This document shows, piece by piece, positions 53,701-60,294 of a stretch of 64,000 bases of DNA (position 1 is its first letter; each line of letters begins with the position of its first letter). Position numbers and translations under genes: made by a program. This stretch comes from Onchidella celtica (taxonomy: Eukaryota > Mollusca > Gastropoda > Systellommatophora > Onchidiidae), in assembly GCA_963931925.1 (NCBI GenBank), contig OZ007574.1, positions 37,790,938-37,854,937 of the forward strand, in the 5' to 3' direction. The notes beneath the pieces were generated by a model, which did no database searches, had not been told where the DNA came from, and worked only from the letters and a program-made list of their open reading frames with translations.

Positions 53701-55591
53701 ATAGGGGGTGGGGCAAAAAAAAAGAGCTAAAATTGAACATAAATGTGCTTCACGAATGACCCCTATCGATATTTCTGATGGAGAAAGCTGACTATCATCC
53801 CTACCCTTAAAAATATTTAAATTTTTAAAAAATGTTCATGTCATTACCACTGTCCTTTGCCAAAGAAATAATGATAAACTTATAATATGAAAGAAATCTG
53901 ATAATAGTGACAACTCAAAAATTGCCTGGTCCGGCCATAACAATCATTTCATGATGTAATAACTTACTAATGCTCTTCCCTGGGTACAAATGACACCTAG
54001 GGTGACCAGGAATTGAAGTTTCTTCTTCCGTTGCACGTACACTTTCCATAGCCTTCAGAATAACTCTCTGTTTTTCAGCAGTCGTCAGAAAGCAGCTGAG
54101 ATCACCATCTACATTGAAAGAAAACACACTGTCATATTTAACCCATTGACAGTTGAAGCCTTGAATGCTGGATTTTCTGAAATCTAGTTTACATCTAAAT
54201 GTAATTCTTTTAGATACTTCAGAAGGTAAAAATGTTAATCTAAATTATGAAGTTACCTGGTAATTCCAAGCTACAAATGGAGAGCCATACTTTAAAACTG
54301 ATAGAACAATAAAGATTTTATAACAATTTCTGTGTCGGTACTGAAAGGGCTAAGACAAATTCATTGAGTGTTGTTGAACGTCTACAGAAATGAGGCAAAA
54401 ATGTGAAATTAGTTCTGGCGGATGAAAAAAAAATGCATAAAAACAAAAAGAGAAAAATTACAGCAACTAACAAAATATTCCTGCAAATCAAAAAGGTCTG
54501 GATTGTAGCAAACTGGGATAATGAAGATTAGAAGCATAATGTGACAGGCACATGTTTGATGATGTTCTTTGAATTGTCTGTGCATGTGCACATTTGTTAT
54601 TACACTGTTGGTCCAGTTAAGTTTGTTGCTATGGTGACATTACTTTTACCTAAATGCTTCTGTTGTTTTTGTTTCACACAATTGACAGGTTTTTTTATTT
54701 AAATGTTTCTGGAGAAAATAGTACATAACAGCAAATTTATTGGGAACTGCCTCCGTCTGTCCATACATGCCTTAGTAACTGAGCATACCAAGGTCTAATT
54801 GCTGTGAAAAGGTTACCTATTAATCATTCTTCTTCCGAGAGGATTCCACATCAGTGCAATTCTATTACTGACCTGCACCCTTAAAGTTGGCAAGATCGGT
54901 CAGGGACATATCCCGCAGAGTGCCATCCTTGTGCAGCTTTGGCAACTTTAATTCCTCAGCGCCAATCAGTAATCTGTCAAGGCTGGCCCCTACGTATAGA
55001 ACAGTCTCCTGAGAGAAATGATGAAAACAAATTTGATATTTCGTGCTGAAGAATAACAAAGAGCATGGAAAGGACAGCTTGGAGAAAGGCACCTTGTCGT
55101 AGAACCTGGTCATTAATTCACTGGAGTAAAAGATTGCAAATTCTTAACCTTCATAAGGTGACAATATGGGGTAAAAAACAGTTGTGGGAATACATTTAGA
55201 GCTCTTCTCCAAATTATTTTCAAATATTGTGCAAATTACGTTTTGAAACACATCTTTCAATTGTTGCAACATAGCGGATGTGCAGACCTGCCCAGAGATG
55301 CTGTGAAGTCAGTCTGAAAGAATACCCCACCTTGGTATGTTCCATGTAGTTTGAACGAATGAGTAGGTCTGCTCCCCCATCAATCCTGGGTGCCTGTAGC
55401 TTGGCTGTCAACCATTCTTGCGCTGCTGGTGATGACTTAGGATTGAACTCTAAAATGACAAGTGGCTCAAAAGGTCCTGCATAATCTATGTCACTGTCAA
55501 ATGACCAAGACTTCTGACCCCCATAAATCACTCGTGGGCTATGGGCCAAGTTTTCAGATGACGTAGTAGACGACTCAACACGTGAAGCCAT
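26698..55591 (-). CDS. ANO10: Anoctamin-10 / TMEM16K, complete coding region in 13 exons
   Basis: A TMEM16-family membrane protein. Known members of this branch are ER Ca2+-dependent lipid scramblases, here inferred by homology. Exons (- strand order): 55331-55591, 54873-55008, 53968-54108, 53388-53510, 48794-49052, 46981-47303, 45292-45347, 44207-44281, 42762-42983, 41469-41660, 40388-40522, 39124-39240, 26698-26781. All introns are GT-AG and all phases close: 2124 bp, 707 residues plus stop TAG. Human ANO10 is about 660; the excess is an N-terminal extension and a longer linker in exon 9. Landmarks match human ANO10 throughout: [99 protein letters not shown]. Acidic residues at the expected Ca2+ positions of helices 6-8 are E475, E537, E540, E569 and D573; the neighbouring Asn is Gly471. 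The introns carry most transposons of the window. Confidence 0.96.
27330..27660. repeat. Diverged tandem repeats, about 80-120 bp units
   Basis: Four related segments around 27342, 27465, 27538 and 27619 follow the pattern tgtttagtcagc.aactgaaaaatt. Spacing is uneven and identity modest. Confidence 0.5.
28863..29110. mobile_element. TIR element family A, uninterrupted copy
   Basis: Starts near tgtgagtggatctgggga and ends tttcaccagatcctctca; the ends are inverted repeats of about 28 bp. It matches the split copy at 16916-17550 along its length and shows no insertion where that copy carries the family B MITE, so it acts as an empty-site reference. It lies in ANO10 intron 12. Confidence 0.8.
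29111..30265. other. ANO10 intron 12, nothing recognised
   Basis: AT-rich intron sequence. A weak TTAA-flanked pair (ttaactcattcgcaacc at 29641 and ggaaatgagtttaa at 29908) might mark an old piggyBac-like MITE, but the match is short. Confidence 0.4.
30266..32176 (+). CDS. LINE reverse transcriptase ORF, Jockey/CR1-like
   Basis: A 636-codon open frame. The LINE-derived part starts near residue 18 ([20 protein letters not shown]); the first residues are probably flanking host sequence. Reverse transcriptase motifs in order: [13 protein letters not shown] (about residue 143), [39 protein letters not shown] (about 275, catalytic Asp), [32 protein letters not shown] (about 363, catalytic Asp pair), [18 protein letters not shown]. 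The C-terminal thumb and tail end [10 protein letters not shown], common in this group. No stop or frameshift breaks it, but without the endonuclease it is not a complete element. Confidence 0.93.
   Translation: MPTLWARSCQSSWAPVSGLVRGKRVKNKYLEIKRLTQKECRKAHNNYIHEMISDSSDNSKKLWRYVKSKNKENLGVAALNDERGHPQQDAQKRANILNTQFCKVFSDPGGVFSGELSDAKLPDMDEIFVTENGVLKHLENLNENKATGPDGIPAKLLKLCAKEIAPVYTLLFRASIEQGKIPEDWKKANVVPIFKKGNRASPENYRPVSLTSISCKLLEHILHTSIMKHLEKHSVLTHVQQGFRRHRSCESQLVTTCNDFVNNLNNNRQTDTILLDFSKAFDKVHHASLLSKLNHYGVRNSTLKWIKSFLENRTQIVVVDGKSSNPAAVLSGVPQGTVMGPLLFLVYINDMPSKISPGTKLRLFADDSLLYRTINSKEDTEILQKDLDSLQKWERDWRMEFHPNKGQVLRISNKKHNITSDYFIHDEKLSETHEVKYLGVTLDRKLTWNQHINNTCNKANGILAFLKRNTSNCDRKVKEKCYNTFVRPSLEYGCSVWDPHCRINIDQLERVQRRAARFVTNDYTRSSSVNKMMRDLEWTPLEERRAKNKVKIFYKGREGNIHIPLNHLTINTRGNRRNNIKYNIPSSRVNSHLYSFYPNVIRMWNNLPAEVQTLSSATTFDNEFKNIIIRCSYHCN
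30318..32405 (+). mobile_element. Jockey-superfamily LINE, 5'-truncated
   Basis: A non-LTR retrotransposon copy in ANO10 intron 12, antisense to the gene. It lacks the endonuclease and starts in the linker before the reverse transcriptase. Its 3' UTR of about 225 bp includes cgtcttatagacg hairpin-like text and ends in an (AGA)n tail at 32389-32405. An intact reading frame and simple tail suggest a recent insertion. The clade within the CR1/Jockey group is uncertain. Confidence 0.85.
32548..32968. mobile_element. hAT-type MITE with 8-bp target duplication
   Basis: The ends CAGTGGTTCTCAA and TTGAGAACCACTG are perfect inverted repeats of 13 bp. Flanks gtttaagg and gcttaagg match at 7 of 8 bases. 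421 bp, non-coding. CAGTGGTTCTCAA is a well-known hAT-group terminus. Confidence 0.9.
33167..33437. mobile_element. hAT-type MITE with perfect 8-bp target duplication
   Basis: The ends CCGTGTTTCTC and GAGAAACATTG are inverted repeats (two mismatches). Both flanks are ggttagat (33159-33166, 33438-33445). The 271-bp interior contains GTGGGGCATTGC and its counterpart at the far end. Confidence 0.87.
33446..35683. other. ANO10 intron 12, nothing recognised
   Basis: AT-rich sequence with homopolymer T and A tracts. I find no coding, RNA or mobile feature here. Confidence 0.5.
35684..35852. mobile_element. Short GC-richer MITE-like inverted repeat
   Basis: The left end gccctgcacgcactggccca and the reverse complement of the right end, ggcctggcacgcaagcgcca, are related, and the next 15 bases (ttttgattgag / tttcgatcagc) continue the match. 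About 170 bp, clearly higher in GC than its surroundings. No sure target duplication. Confidence 0.5.
36970..37585. repeat. Inverted repeats flanking a SINE
   Basis: The left arm 36975-37022 (tgttggaacctcgttaaaac, caaaagctgttgttagggac) is the reverse complement of 37533-37580 (ggcttttgagtttagtttta, caaggttccaaca). SINE copy 1 lies between. A related right-arm sequence occurs at 48190-48285, again next to a SINE. This may be an older TIR element into which SINEs inserted. Confidence 0.55.
37059..37470 (+). mobile_element. tRNA-derived SINE, copy 1, full-length
   Basis: The 5' tRNA-like head (37059-37131) has an A box around TGGTCTAGAGATAAGG and a B box GGTTCAAATCC. Next comes a conserved body (cggataaggacgaaaaattc, gttaaagataccttggcag), an internal poly(C) tract at 37352-37362, and a tail aaatttcccaaaaatgggat taaag. 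The tail resembles the LINE 3' ends at 425 and 46579, suggesting the SINE borrows LINE machinery. The body recalls a superfamily-type central domain, but I cannot name it. Confidence 0.87.
37639..37881. mobile_element. piggyBac-like MITE (short)
   Basis: The left end CTCATTCAGTGCC and right end GGCACTGAATGAG are perfect 13-bp inverted repeats. The left flank is TTAA (37635-37638), the right flank ctaa. 243 bp, in ANO10 intron 12. Confidence 0.75.
37960..38300 (+). mobile_element. tRNA-derived SINE, copy 2, 3'-incomplete
   Basis: Same family as copy 1: A box TGGTCTAGAGGCAAGG, B-box region GGGTTCTAAACCC, body ggataaggacgaaaaaattc and acgttaaagataccttggca. It has a poly(C) tract (38267-38285) at the same relative place and loses similarity after ccaccagcaac. 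It lacks the LINE-like tail. Confidence 0.87.
38390..38646 (+). repeat. Interspersed repeat 3' end with (ATT)n tail
   Basis: Contains GTTGTGAACTG minisatellite units (38366-38440), a GA-rich patch, and an end gtaaagcgcatagagc ... atgcgctatataaatgc followed by (ATT)n. The GCGCTATATAAAT plus ATTATT end is common at LINE or SINE 3' ends in animals. Family not assigned. Confidence 0.6.
39124..39240 (-). CDS. ANO10: ANO10 coding exon 12
   Basis: Acceptor gtttccccag, donor gtgagt; 117 bp, phase 0 to 0. It encodes [20 protein letters not shown] through KMALRRQ, the last membrane helix and start of the C-terminal tail. A hAT-type MITE lies 49 bp upstream of the acceptor. Confidence 0.94.
39289..39623. 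mobile_element. hAT-type MITE with perfect 8-bp target duplication
   Basis: The left end CAGGGGTGGCCAAACTTGCC and the reverse complement of the right end, CATGTGATGACCAAATGCGG, are diverged inverted repeats. Both flanks are ttatatat (39281-39288, 39624-39631). 335 bp; agccacac / agccgcat interior motifs are typical of this repeat type. It lies just upstream of ANO10 exon 12. Confidence 0.85.
40388..40522 (-). CDS. ANO10: ANO10 coding exon 11
   Basis: Acceptor tttacatag, donor gtaaat; 135 bp, phase 0 to 0. It encodes [20 protein letters not shown] through VLLFVAAE, matching human [11 protein letters not shown] and IVVAVE. Confidence 0.94.
41106..41350. mobile_element. Foldback element, family F, copy 2
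   Basis: Shares with 10488-10930 the strings attgacaaaatat, cacagaaaatctgtggggtc, agttgtatgtagcaaagcct, gtgagaaataatat and the mirrored arm ttatgcaagctttgctacat acaac. The arms fold on each other, but the loop is much shorter than in copy 1. It lies in ANO10 intron 10. Confidence 0.8.
41469..41660 (-). CDS. ANO10: ANO10 coding exon 10 (helices 7 and 8)
   Basis: Acceptor tgtgccacag, donor gtagga; 192 bp, phase 0 to 0. It encodes [19 protein letters not shown] through ASNIGAWQ. Glu537, Glu540, Glu569 and Asp573 line up with Ca2+-site residues of the family. Confidence 0.94.
41731..42262. mobile_element. TIR element family B, copy 2, with internal duplication
   Basis: Starts TGTGAGTGTGCATGAGAAAA, ends CATGCACACTCACA, with TA at both flanks. 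It is 532 bp against 402 bp in copy 1; the excess is a tandem duplication of about 130 bp (41818-41945 and 41951-42080), both beginning cttcc.acttggctgtt and ending cggtctc.taacaa. It lies in ANO10 intron 9. Confidence 0.85.
42762..42983 (-). CDS. ANO10: ANO10 coding exon 9 (helix 6 and linker)
   Basis: Acceptor gcctttcag, donor gtatgt; 222 bp, phase 0 to 0. It encodes [20 protein letters not shown] then a charged linker ending LEGLMDKWL. Glu475 aligns with a Ca2+ ligand of helix 6; the usual Asn four residues earlier is Gly471. The linker is longer than in human ANO10. The donor was chosen because it keeps phase with exon 10. Confidence 0.88.
43335..44087. mobile_element. piggyBac-like MITE with CCGGCC subterminal repeats
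   Basis: The ends CCCTTTCGTGTTTA and TAGAAACACGAAAGGG are inverted repeats (13 bp exact), each flanked by TTAA (43331-43334, 44088-44091), the target site of piggyBac. Inside the left end, aacccggccaaac-type units occur three to four times, followed by tatccggccggcc. 753 bp, non-coding, GC-richer than the surrounding ANO10 intron 8. Confidence 0.88.
44207..44281 (-). CDS. ANO10: ANO10 coding exon 8 (75-bp exon)
   Basis: Acceptor tctccccccag, donor gtaagt; phase 0 to 0. It encodes [20 protein letters not shown] then DLLKT, a membrane helix equivalent to human FNFLNCFASLFYIAFVLKD. Too short for open-frame detection. Confidence 0.93.
44776..45005. repeat. Polypurine tract (GA/GGA-rich)
   Basis: Nearly 230 bp of purines on the + strand, with units such as agagagaaaggga. 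On the ANO10 sense strand this is a polypyrimidine tract in the intron between exons 7 and 8. Long frames here are low-complexity artefacts. Confidence 0.9.
45292..45347 (-). CDS. ANO10: ANO10 coding exon 7 (56-bp small exon)
   Basis: Acceptor tttctctacag, donor gtgagt; phase 1 to 0. It encodes [19 protein letters not shown], matching human ENHRLESAYQNHLILKVLV. It is too short for open-frame detection. Confidence 0.93.
45929..46535. mobile_element. TIR element family C, TA-flanked MITE
   Basis: Terminal inverted repeats of 36 bp with two mismatches: the left starts TGTGAGCGAGCCCCACTAAC and the right, reverse complemented, TGTGAGCGAGCCTCACTAAC. TA flanks both ends (45927-45928, 46536-46537). 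607 bp, non-coding, containing ggggggggg at 46371. The TGTGAG start is shared with families A and B. It appears to be inserted in the 3' UTR of a LINE fragment. Confidence 0.9.
46538..46621 (+). mobile_element. LINE 3' end fragment with (TTATC) tail
   Basis: Contains tgtgaaagagaatttccctc atgggacaataaagtgattc followed by ttatcttatc. It matches the - strand fragment at 425-475. The family C MITE directly upstream interrupts or abuts it. Confidence 0.65.
46981..47303 (-). CDS. ANO10: ANO10 coding exon 6
   Basis: Acceptor atcttatgtag, donor gtaagt; 323 bp, phase 2 to 1. It encodes [14 protein letters not shown] through IVAVKLNKY, with two membrane helices ([19 protein letters not shown] and [19 protein letters not shown]). 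A 3'-truncated SINE ends about 45 bp upstream of its acceptor. Confidence 0.94.
47488..48136. mobile_element. hAT element nested in SINE, with transposase remnant
   Basis: The ends CAGGCATGTCAAAC and GTTTGATATACCTG are inverted repeats. The target duplication is ctctagac on the left and ctctaagac on the right (one extra base), both matching the SINE A-box sequence. CATGCGGCCC near the left end and GTGGCCC near the right are typical of one hAT repeat group. 649 bp, an internally deleted derivative. Confidence 0.87.
47616..47810 (+). pseudogene. hAT transposase C-terminal remnant
   Basis: Codons from 47616 give [20 protein letters not shown] then QRTRLTS and a stop. After a frame change the next segment gives [20 protein letters not shown] and [18 protein letters not shown]...R.RLT..HL...+.+......PDI..L...KRCQ is the C-terminal dimerisation region of hAT transposases of the ZBED/GTF2IRD2-like type. 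It is broken and lacks the catalytic part, so it cannot be active. Confidence 0.8.
48345..48675. mobile_element. hAT-type MITE
   Basis: The ends CAGGGTTCATAGCAGACTTT and the reverse complement of AAGGTCCGCTATGAACCCTG are inverted repeats of about 20 bp. Flanks tttcatta and tttcaagc agree only at the first five bases, so the duplication has decayed or is coincidental. The interior is rich in tttcaaggt units on both strands. ANO10 intron 5. Confidence 0.75.
48794..49052 (-). CDS. ANO10: ANO10 coding exon 5 (first transmembrane helices)
   Basis: Acceptor gatctacag, donor gtgaca; 259 bp, phase 1 to 2. It encodes [16 protein letters not shown] through GSMNFAK. Hydrophobic stretches at residues 230-258 and 270-290 form the first two membrane helices, followed by the conserved [12 protein letters not shown]. 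Confidence 0.94.
50490..53039 (+). pseudogene. LINE endonuclease-reverse transcriptase, one in-frame stop
   Basis: A single reading frame with one TGA at 51711-51713 between the two enzymatic domains; everything else is open. Endonuclease: [19 protein letters not shown] (catalytic Glu), [10 protein letters not shown] (about residue 165), LIDYVIV, GTDHRLV (catalytic Asp-His). Reverse transcriptase after the stop: [91 protein letters not shown]. It stops matching near HDSLLK at about 52960, where the inverted segment begins. The last residues to 53039 are antisense read-through. Motif style is RTE-like; the clade is not certain. Confidence 0.9.
52962..53290 (-). pseudogene. Inverted 3' segment of the LINE reverse transcriptase
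   Basis: On the - strand, 53287 downward encodes [20 protein letters not shown], then [33 protein letters not shown] and [20 protein letters not shown]. This is the part that normally follows directly after the segment ending at 52960 on the other strand. It ends about 100 bp from ANO10 exon 4. Confidence 0.9.
53388..53510 (-). CDS. ANO10: ANO10 coding exon 4
   Basis: Acceptor ttcacacag, donor gtaaga; 123 bp, phase 1 to 1. It encodes [20 protein letters not shown] through NYFRPQP. The inverted end of an RTE-like LINE lies only about 100 bp downstream of its donor. Confidence 0.93.
53968..54108 (-). CDS. ANO10: ANO10 coding exon 3
   Basis: Acceptor tcaatgtag, donor gtaagt; 141 bp, phase 1 to 1. 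It encodes [17 protein letters not shown] through [20 protein letters not shown] matches human KLYPGKS. Confidence 0.93.
54142..54349. mobile_element. Possible TTAA-flanked MITE, weak
   Basis: Left ttaa|cccattgacagt and right actgaaaggg|ctaa are partial inverted repeats. 208 bp in ANO10 intron 2. The match is short, so this may be chance. Confidence 0.35.
54873..55008 (-). CDS. ANO10: ANO10 coding exon 2
   Basis: Acceptor tttctctcag, donor gtcagt; residues 88-132, phase 0 to 1. It encodes [20 protein letters not shown] through [11 protein letters not shown], matching the human LVGASKIRLLLGAEAVGL segment of the cytosolic domain. Confidence 0.93.
55331..55591 (-). CDS. ANO10: ANO10 coding exon 1
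   Basis: Start ATG at 55589-55591; encodes residues 1-87, [10 protein letters not shown] through NYMEHTK, donor gtgggg, phase 0. It includes EFNPKSS and DGGADLLIR, the start of the cytosolic domain. An acceptor-like ctctcatag lies 9 bp before the ATG, so the 5' UTR is probably spliced. Confidence 0.93.
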
Positions 55592-56326
55592 TGTGTGTCT
55601 ATGAGAGATACAAGTAGAAAGAAATATTATTGCAAAAAAGCCTGATAAAATTTCAGAGTTTTATCACATCCACTGTTGATTCCTATTTTGTTGAAAGCCA
55701 CAATATATTATTTCCCGCATTCTGCTACTCATCAAAAAAAGCTATTAGGCCTAGGCCTATCTGATTTTTACTGCTCGGAGTAAAGTCGGAGTCACAGGGC
55801 ATGAACTTGACTGCTAATTGAAAACTAGATGTCTTGGACCATATGAAATAAATATCTGCGGCATTGTCATCCCATATTAAACGTTCACATTGTACAGGAA
55901 CATGAATACGATAGGTTACCTCTGTCTTGAAGTAAGCCTACTGTTAGTATTTCCATAATATCATAATGTCATATTTACGCCTAGATCTGATCTAGCTGGA
56001 TCTATCTCACGGGTTATGAAGGGCAGCAAAAATCAATAATATGCCAAACACAGGAAGACAGGTACTCAAACAATAAATGGAGAGAGAAAAGAGACAAGTG
56101 GATGGGAGCTGAAAGTAAGTTCAGAAACCTCCAAAAAGATCTCTAAATGATGGAACTTCCGCAAACTTGAGCACGATCAGCCGAGACCATGACTACTCAA
56201 CCATGACAAATACACAGACAGTACAAAGTTGTGATCATCTTTATGGGGAAGATTAAAATCTACACAACTGTGAGAGAATGAAAACAAATAATAGGCCTAT
56301 TGGACACGAAAATTTTAGAACTCACC
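55592..56326 (-). promoter_or_regulatory. ANO10: Probable 5' UTR intron of ANO10
   Basis: On the - strand a donor-like cagtcgg|gtgagt at 56326/56325 pairs with an acceptor tatctctcatag ending at 55599, 9 bp before the ATG at 55591. A non-coding first exon would therefore end at 56326, with the promoter above it. I see no clear TATA or initiator. Confidence 0.5.
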
Positions 56327-59300
56327 CGACTGGAATAAGCGTTTCCATATCATGATGTTCGAACATACCTTCCTTCTTGATTCTTCTTCTTCTTCTTTCG
56401 TTCACCAATCTAAATCTGCAGATTTGTTCTTCTAAGAAAATCTACGGTTTTCTGCAGCTCTGGCAGAGCACCATAGAGTTTGATATTCAAGTCGGTGGGT
56501 TGGGGCTCCTTCTTGATGAAACTTGACATAATCTTTGAAATAACATAAGTGATTAAATCATTTTCACGGTTGACTTCGTTAGAGTATCTTCAGTGCAGTG
56601 TGATACTAACTGGACCTACAGTAGGAGCTGTTATAAAAATGTAGCTTTCATTCATTGTTTTTGTTTTAGGACCCTGGCATGGGCCATATTCCCTCTTTAT
56701 AAATTAATTGTGTGCAAAGAAGGATGTAAAAAGCAGACCTGGGCTAAGGATATTTTTTAGGACATGGCAAGTGTAATGCTCTATAAAGTGCTAGACCTGC
56801 CATGAAATAAATACATTTCCTATTCATGACTAGTCTGTTTTTCAGTCAGCATTATATTATTTTTATCAGCATTTAAGTAGGCCTCCATGTATTAATCGTG
56901 GGTCTAGGTCAGGCCCGGATTAACCATTAAGCAATTTAAGCACCTGTCTTGGGGCATCAAGGGGATATGGGGCACCACGGGTTGGGGAAAAGGGGTACCA
57001 GAAACTTATTTTCAGTGGCACGGGATAATTAATTTCGCAGTACCACTTTTTACCTGATTTTTGACAAACTAGGAACTCAGATAGGCAGGAATGGAGAGGC
57101 GTTCAAAGACAGGGCGAAATTATTTTCTTGTCTAACCGATGTGCCAAATAATGAAACTTCCTCATCTATTGAAACTGGAAAATACTTGGGGTATCGTCAA
57201 AAATTAATTGCCGGCTTAGTCGGATGACTTAAAAAGTCTTTGAAGTTGTTGTTTTTCTTAATGTTAAATTTAACTCTTTCAAAAGCCCTTTTAATACTGG
57301 TATTCAAAATTATCCAAAGTTCCTCAAAAAGTTCCTAAAATACCAGATTGCCGTAATTTTCTTTGTTTTATTGTGGTACAGACAAAAAAAGTTTCCCGAT
57401 TTTTATATATATATTTTATTTTTTTTTGGAAAAGGGGGGGGGGGGGTGTAATCTAAAGGCTCGCCTTTGTCGATTTTCGGTTCGATTGACAATAGGCTCT
57501 GACAGTACTAAACGAAGTATGTAAGGATTGATTGTGTTATTGCAGATACTTAAACACGCTAGGATCCCAGAACATTCGTAAATTTGTTGAGGAAGAGTAT
57601 TTAAAGATCCTTGAGAATTCTTCAATATTTGTCCAAAGAAATCCTTAATGTCCTTAATAATGTTTTTTTTTTTTTTGAGGAACCTGTGGGAATCCTGACA
57701 TTTCATTTCATAACCCTCGTACCCCCCCCCCCCCCTTTATATGTCCATGTTTTTTGTGTTTTTTTAAAATCTGGTTTGTTTCAGTGAGAAGCAAGCACAA
57801 TGTATGTGGTTTAGTGCTGTTATCCATTAGGTTTCCTTTCTTTAACAATGAAAGTGTATTTTACCCTTTTTGTTACGTTTTTCATTTTTACTACCGTATT
57901 ACAAAGAGTTAAAAGTGCAACCAGTTTTGTGTGCTAATTGTGTAAGTATTCAGCCAGATTTTTAATCATTGAATTCAATTAATTTTCAAATGCACTATTT
58001 TGTTATTATCTATATTATTATTGTTACATGCCCTGAGGGTCATCAGCCCAAGTTACACCCCTCGTAACAGCACGACTAGTTGCTCTCAAGACAATAACTT
58101 CACATTTTTGGTGACGATCGATTTTTCGTCTTAATTTCCGCCATATTTTCCAACGCCACACAAAGGAAAGAATTCTCAGCGTCTATGCGTCCCTTTTCTG
58201 TCTATGATTTAATAATTATTTCATGAAACATATTATTTTTGGTCCTGCAAACCATTTCAAATGCCATCAAGTTGGAAACAATGAAACTGAAAGTTAATAA
58301 AGTATGGATAGAACAAAACACAAAACACTCTACAATTTCGTTGGAGGCCAGGCTGTGGTTTATATCAATGGTTGAAAAAGCTTCCTATTGATATAATACA
58401 CAACTAAATTTCCGTGAAGCGTTCAAAATGATTGTCGGACATTGTAGAACGTAAAAGCTTCCCATTGGTGAAAATTTAATGACTCACAACCCGATCTCCT
58501 TTAAACTGAATACATTGGTATTACTGAAAACAGCAACTGCTAACTACCGGTATTACAACTCCCACATCCATATAACGTTCAGAGTTTCTCTCTTCTCCAC
58601 ACTCCCCCCCCCCCCGGGCGAGTTAGGCCTCAAAGTGTTCTTTTTTTTTACTTTTTAGGCTACACACCATGCGACGATTAGTACCAGTACTAAGAATATG
58701 AAAATAGGTGCCCGACTGCAGCCATATGGCGGTGTACCTCATATGGTAACCCTTAATTTGTTTATAATTACATGTATTTGCAAAGCTCTTTTATAAGACA
58801 CGTAAGAAAGCTGAGGAGCCATTTAAATTTAAGTAGGTTCTAAAGCGTTCACCATTAACCCTCTAGTGCACGGTGTTCGATGTCTGATGATACTTATAGT
58901 TTTGCTCTCCCGAGACTTTCTTCGAGACCCCTGGTTTGTCCACTGCCGTTCGAGAATAGAGTGAACGATGACCAGGACAAGACTGATGGACACCTGGAAA
59001 GAAAGGGGAACTTGGGAAAGACCGGCTGGACCCAGTGAAAAAAAAATGCGCTGTTGCCAAAATAACAACAAAATGTCCTCAAGATTCATCGATCAAATTT
59101 GGGGTGGAGGTGGGGGGGGGGGGGGATGAATCCACTGAAAACATTCCAGTGTCAACCATGCCTGGCCAAAAAAGGCTACAATTTCAGGCCAACGAATGCA
59201 CTTTTCATGTGTATGTGGCAGGAAGTTCTCCACACAGCTAGGAATGAATATCCATAGAACAGGACGAAAACGAGTTGCGCCAACCCAATAGCACTAGCAG

Positions 59301-59344
59301 CGCTCTACTAAACCAGATAAGACCGTCAGGACCACCGTAGCCGG

Positions 59345-59515
59345 TGTAACAGGCCAAAATATACCCCCCGCCCAGAATATACCCGGGGTTAAACTGGCCT
59401 AGCCCAGAATATCCCCCGGGGTATATTCTGGGCTAGGCCAGTTTATACCCCGGGGTTACTTTGGGCTAGGCCAGACTATACCCCCCCAGTCCAGATTATA
59501 CCTCCTGCTTTTTCT
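59345..59515. repeat. Palindromic tandem block around ACCCCGGGGT
   Basis: A near-perfect palindrome at 59391-59444: arm aaactggcctagcccagaat and its reverse complement, centred on cccccgggg. The flanks repeat the same words (cagaatatacccggggtt, tttataccccggggttactt, gggctaggccag), giving four to five alternating inverted units over 170 bp. Confidence 0.85.
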
Positions 59516-60294
59516 TTAAAAACAAGTCAAGACCACAGTTTATTTCAGCCTGTTCTTCATCACTGTCATCAGATATCATATTAAGACATACACGAACACA
59601 TTCTTGACACCAACAAGTCATAATGCAATTTAGAGAAAATAATAATAACAGTTTATTTCAGCCTTAGTTTACTTTGGTGTACATACATAGGCCTACATTC
59701 TCGACTCCTGTAAATCATTATACATTTTAGAAGGAACAAACATGCATTAAAATGCATTGATATACAAAAGAGTTGAGTATCCATTCAAACTGACATGATT
59801 AGACTTCAGCATTAATTTCACTCGTGAGTGTTGATGATATTATTATTATTATTATTATTTTGATAGTTAGTTGGCCATGAGTAAAACATGCATTGTATTT
59901 TTTGTTACAATGATGTAGGGAGAAAAGGCCAGAAAAGAACACACGGAAAAAAATAATAATGATAATCCAACTGACAGATAGTGCAATTCCATCATCCAGC
60001 AGATATAAAACTAAATAGGCACTTAATGTTTGCGACTGATGAACTCCACCTGTCCAGATCCACTTGAAACGTTACAGAATGCTAACCAGTAATAATGATA
60101 ACAATAAGAACACGAAATCATGTTATTTACTCTTGAAAATATAGAGAAATATCAATATCACAATCATCATCATCATCTTGGAAATTGCAAAGATATGAGA
60201 GGGAGTGTAAAAATGGCAGCGTATGCCTACAAATCATTCTAGAATTTATAAGCAGCAATGTATGTGTATCAACTATATATAAAAAACGTGTTAC

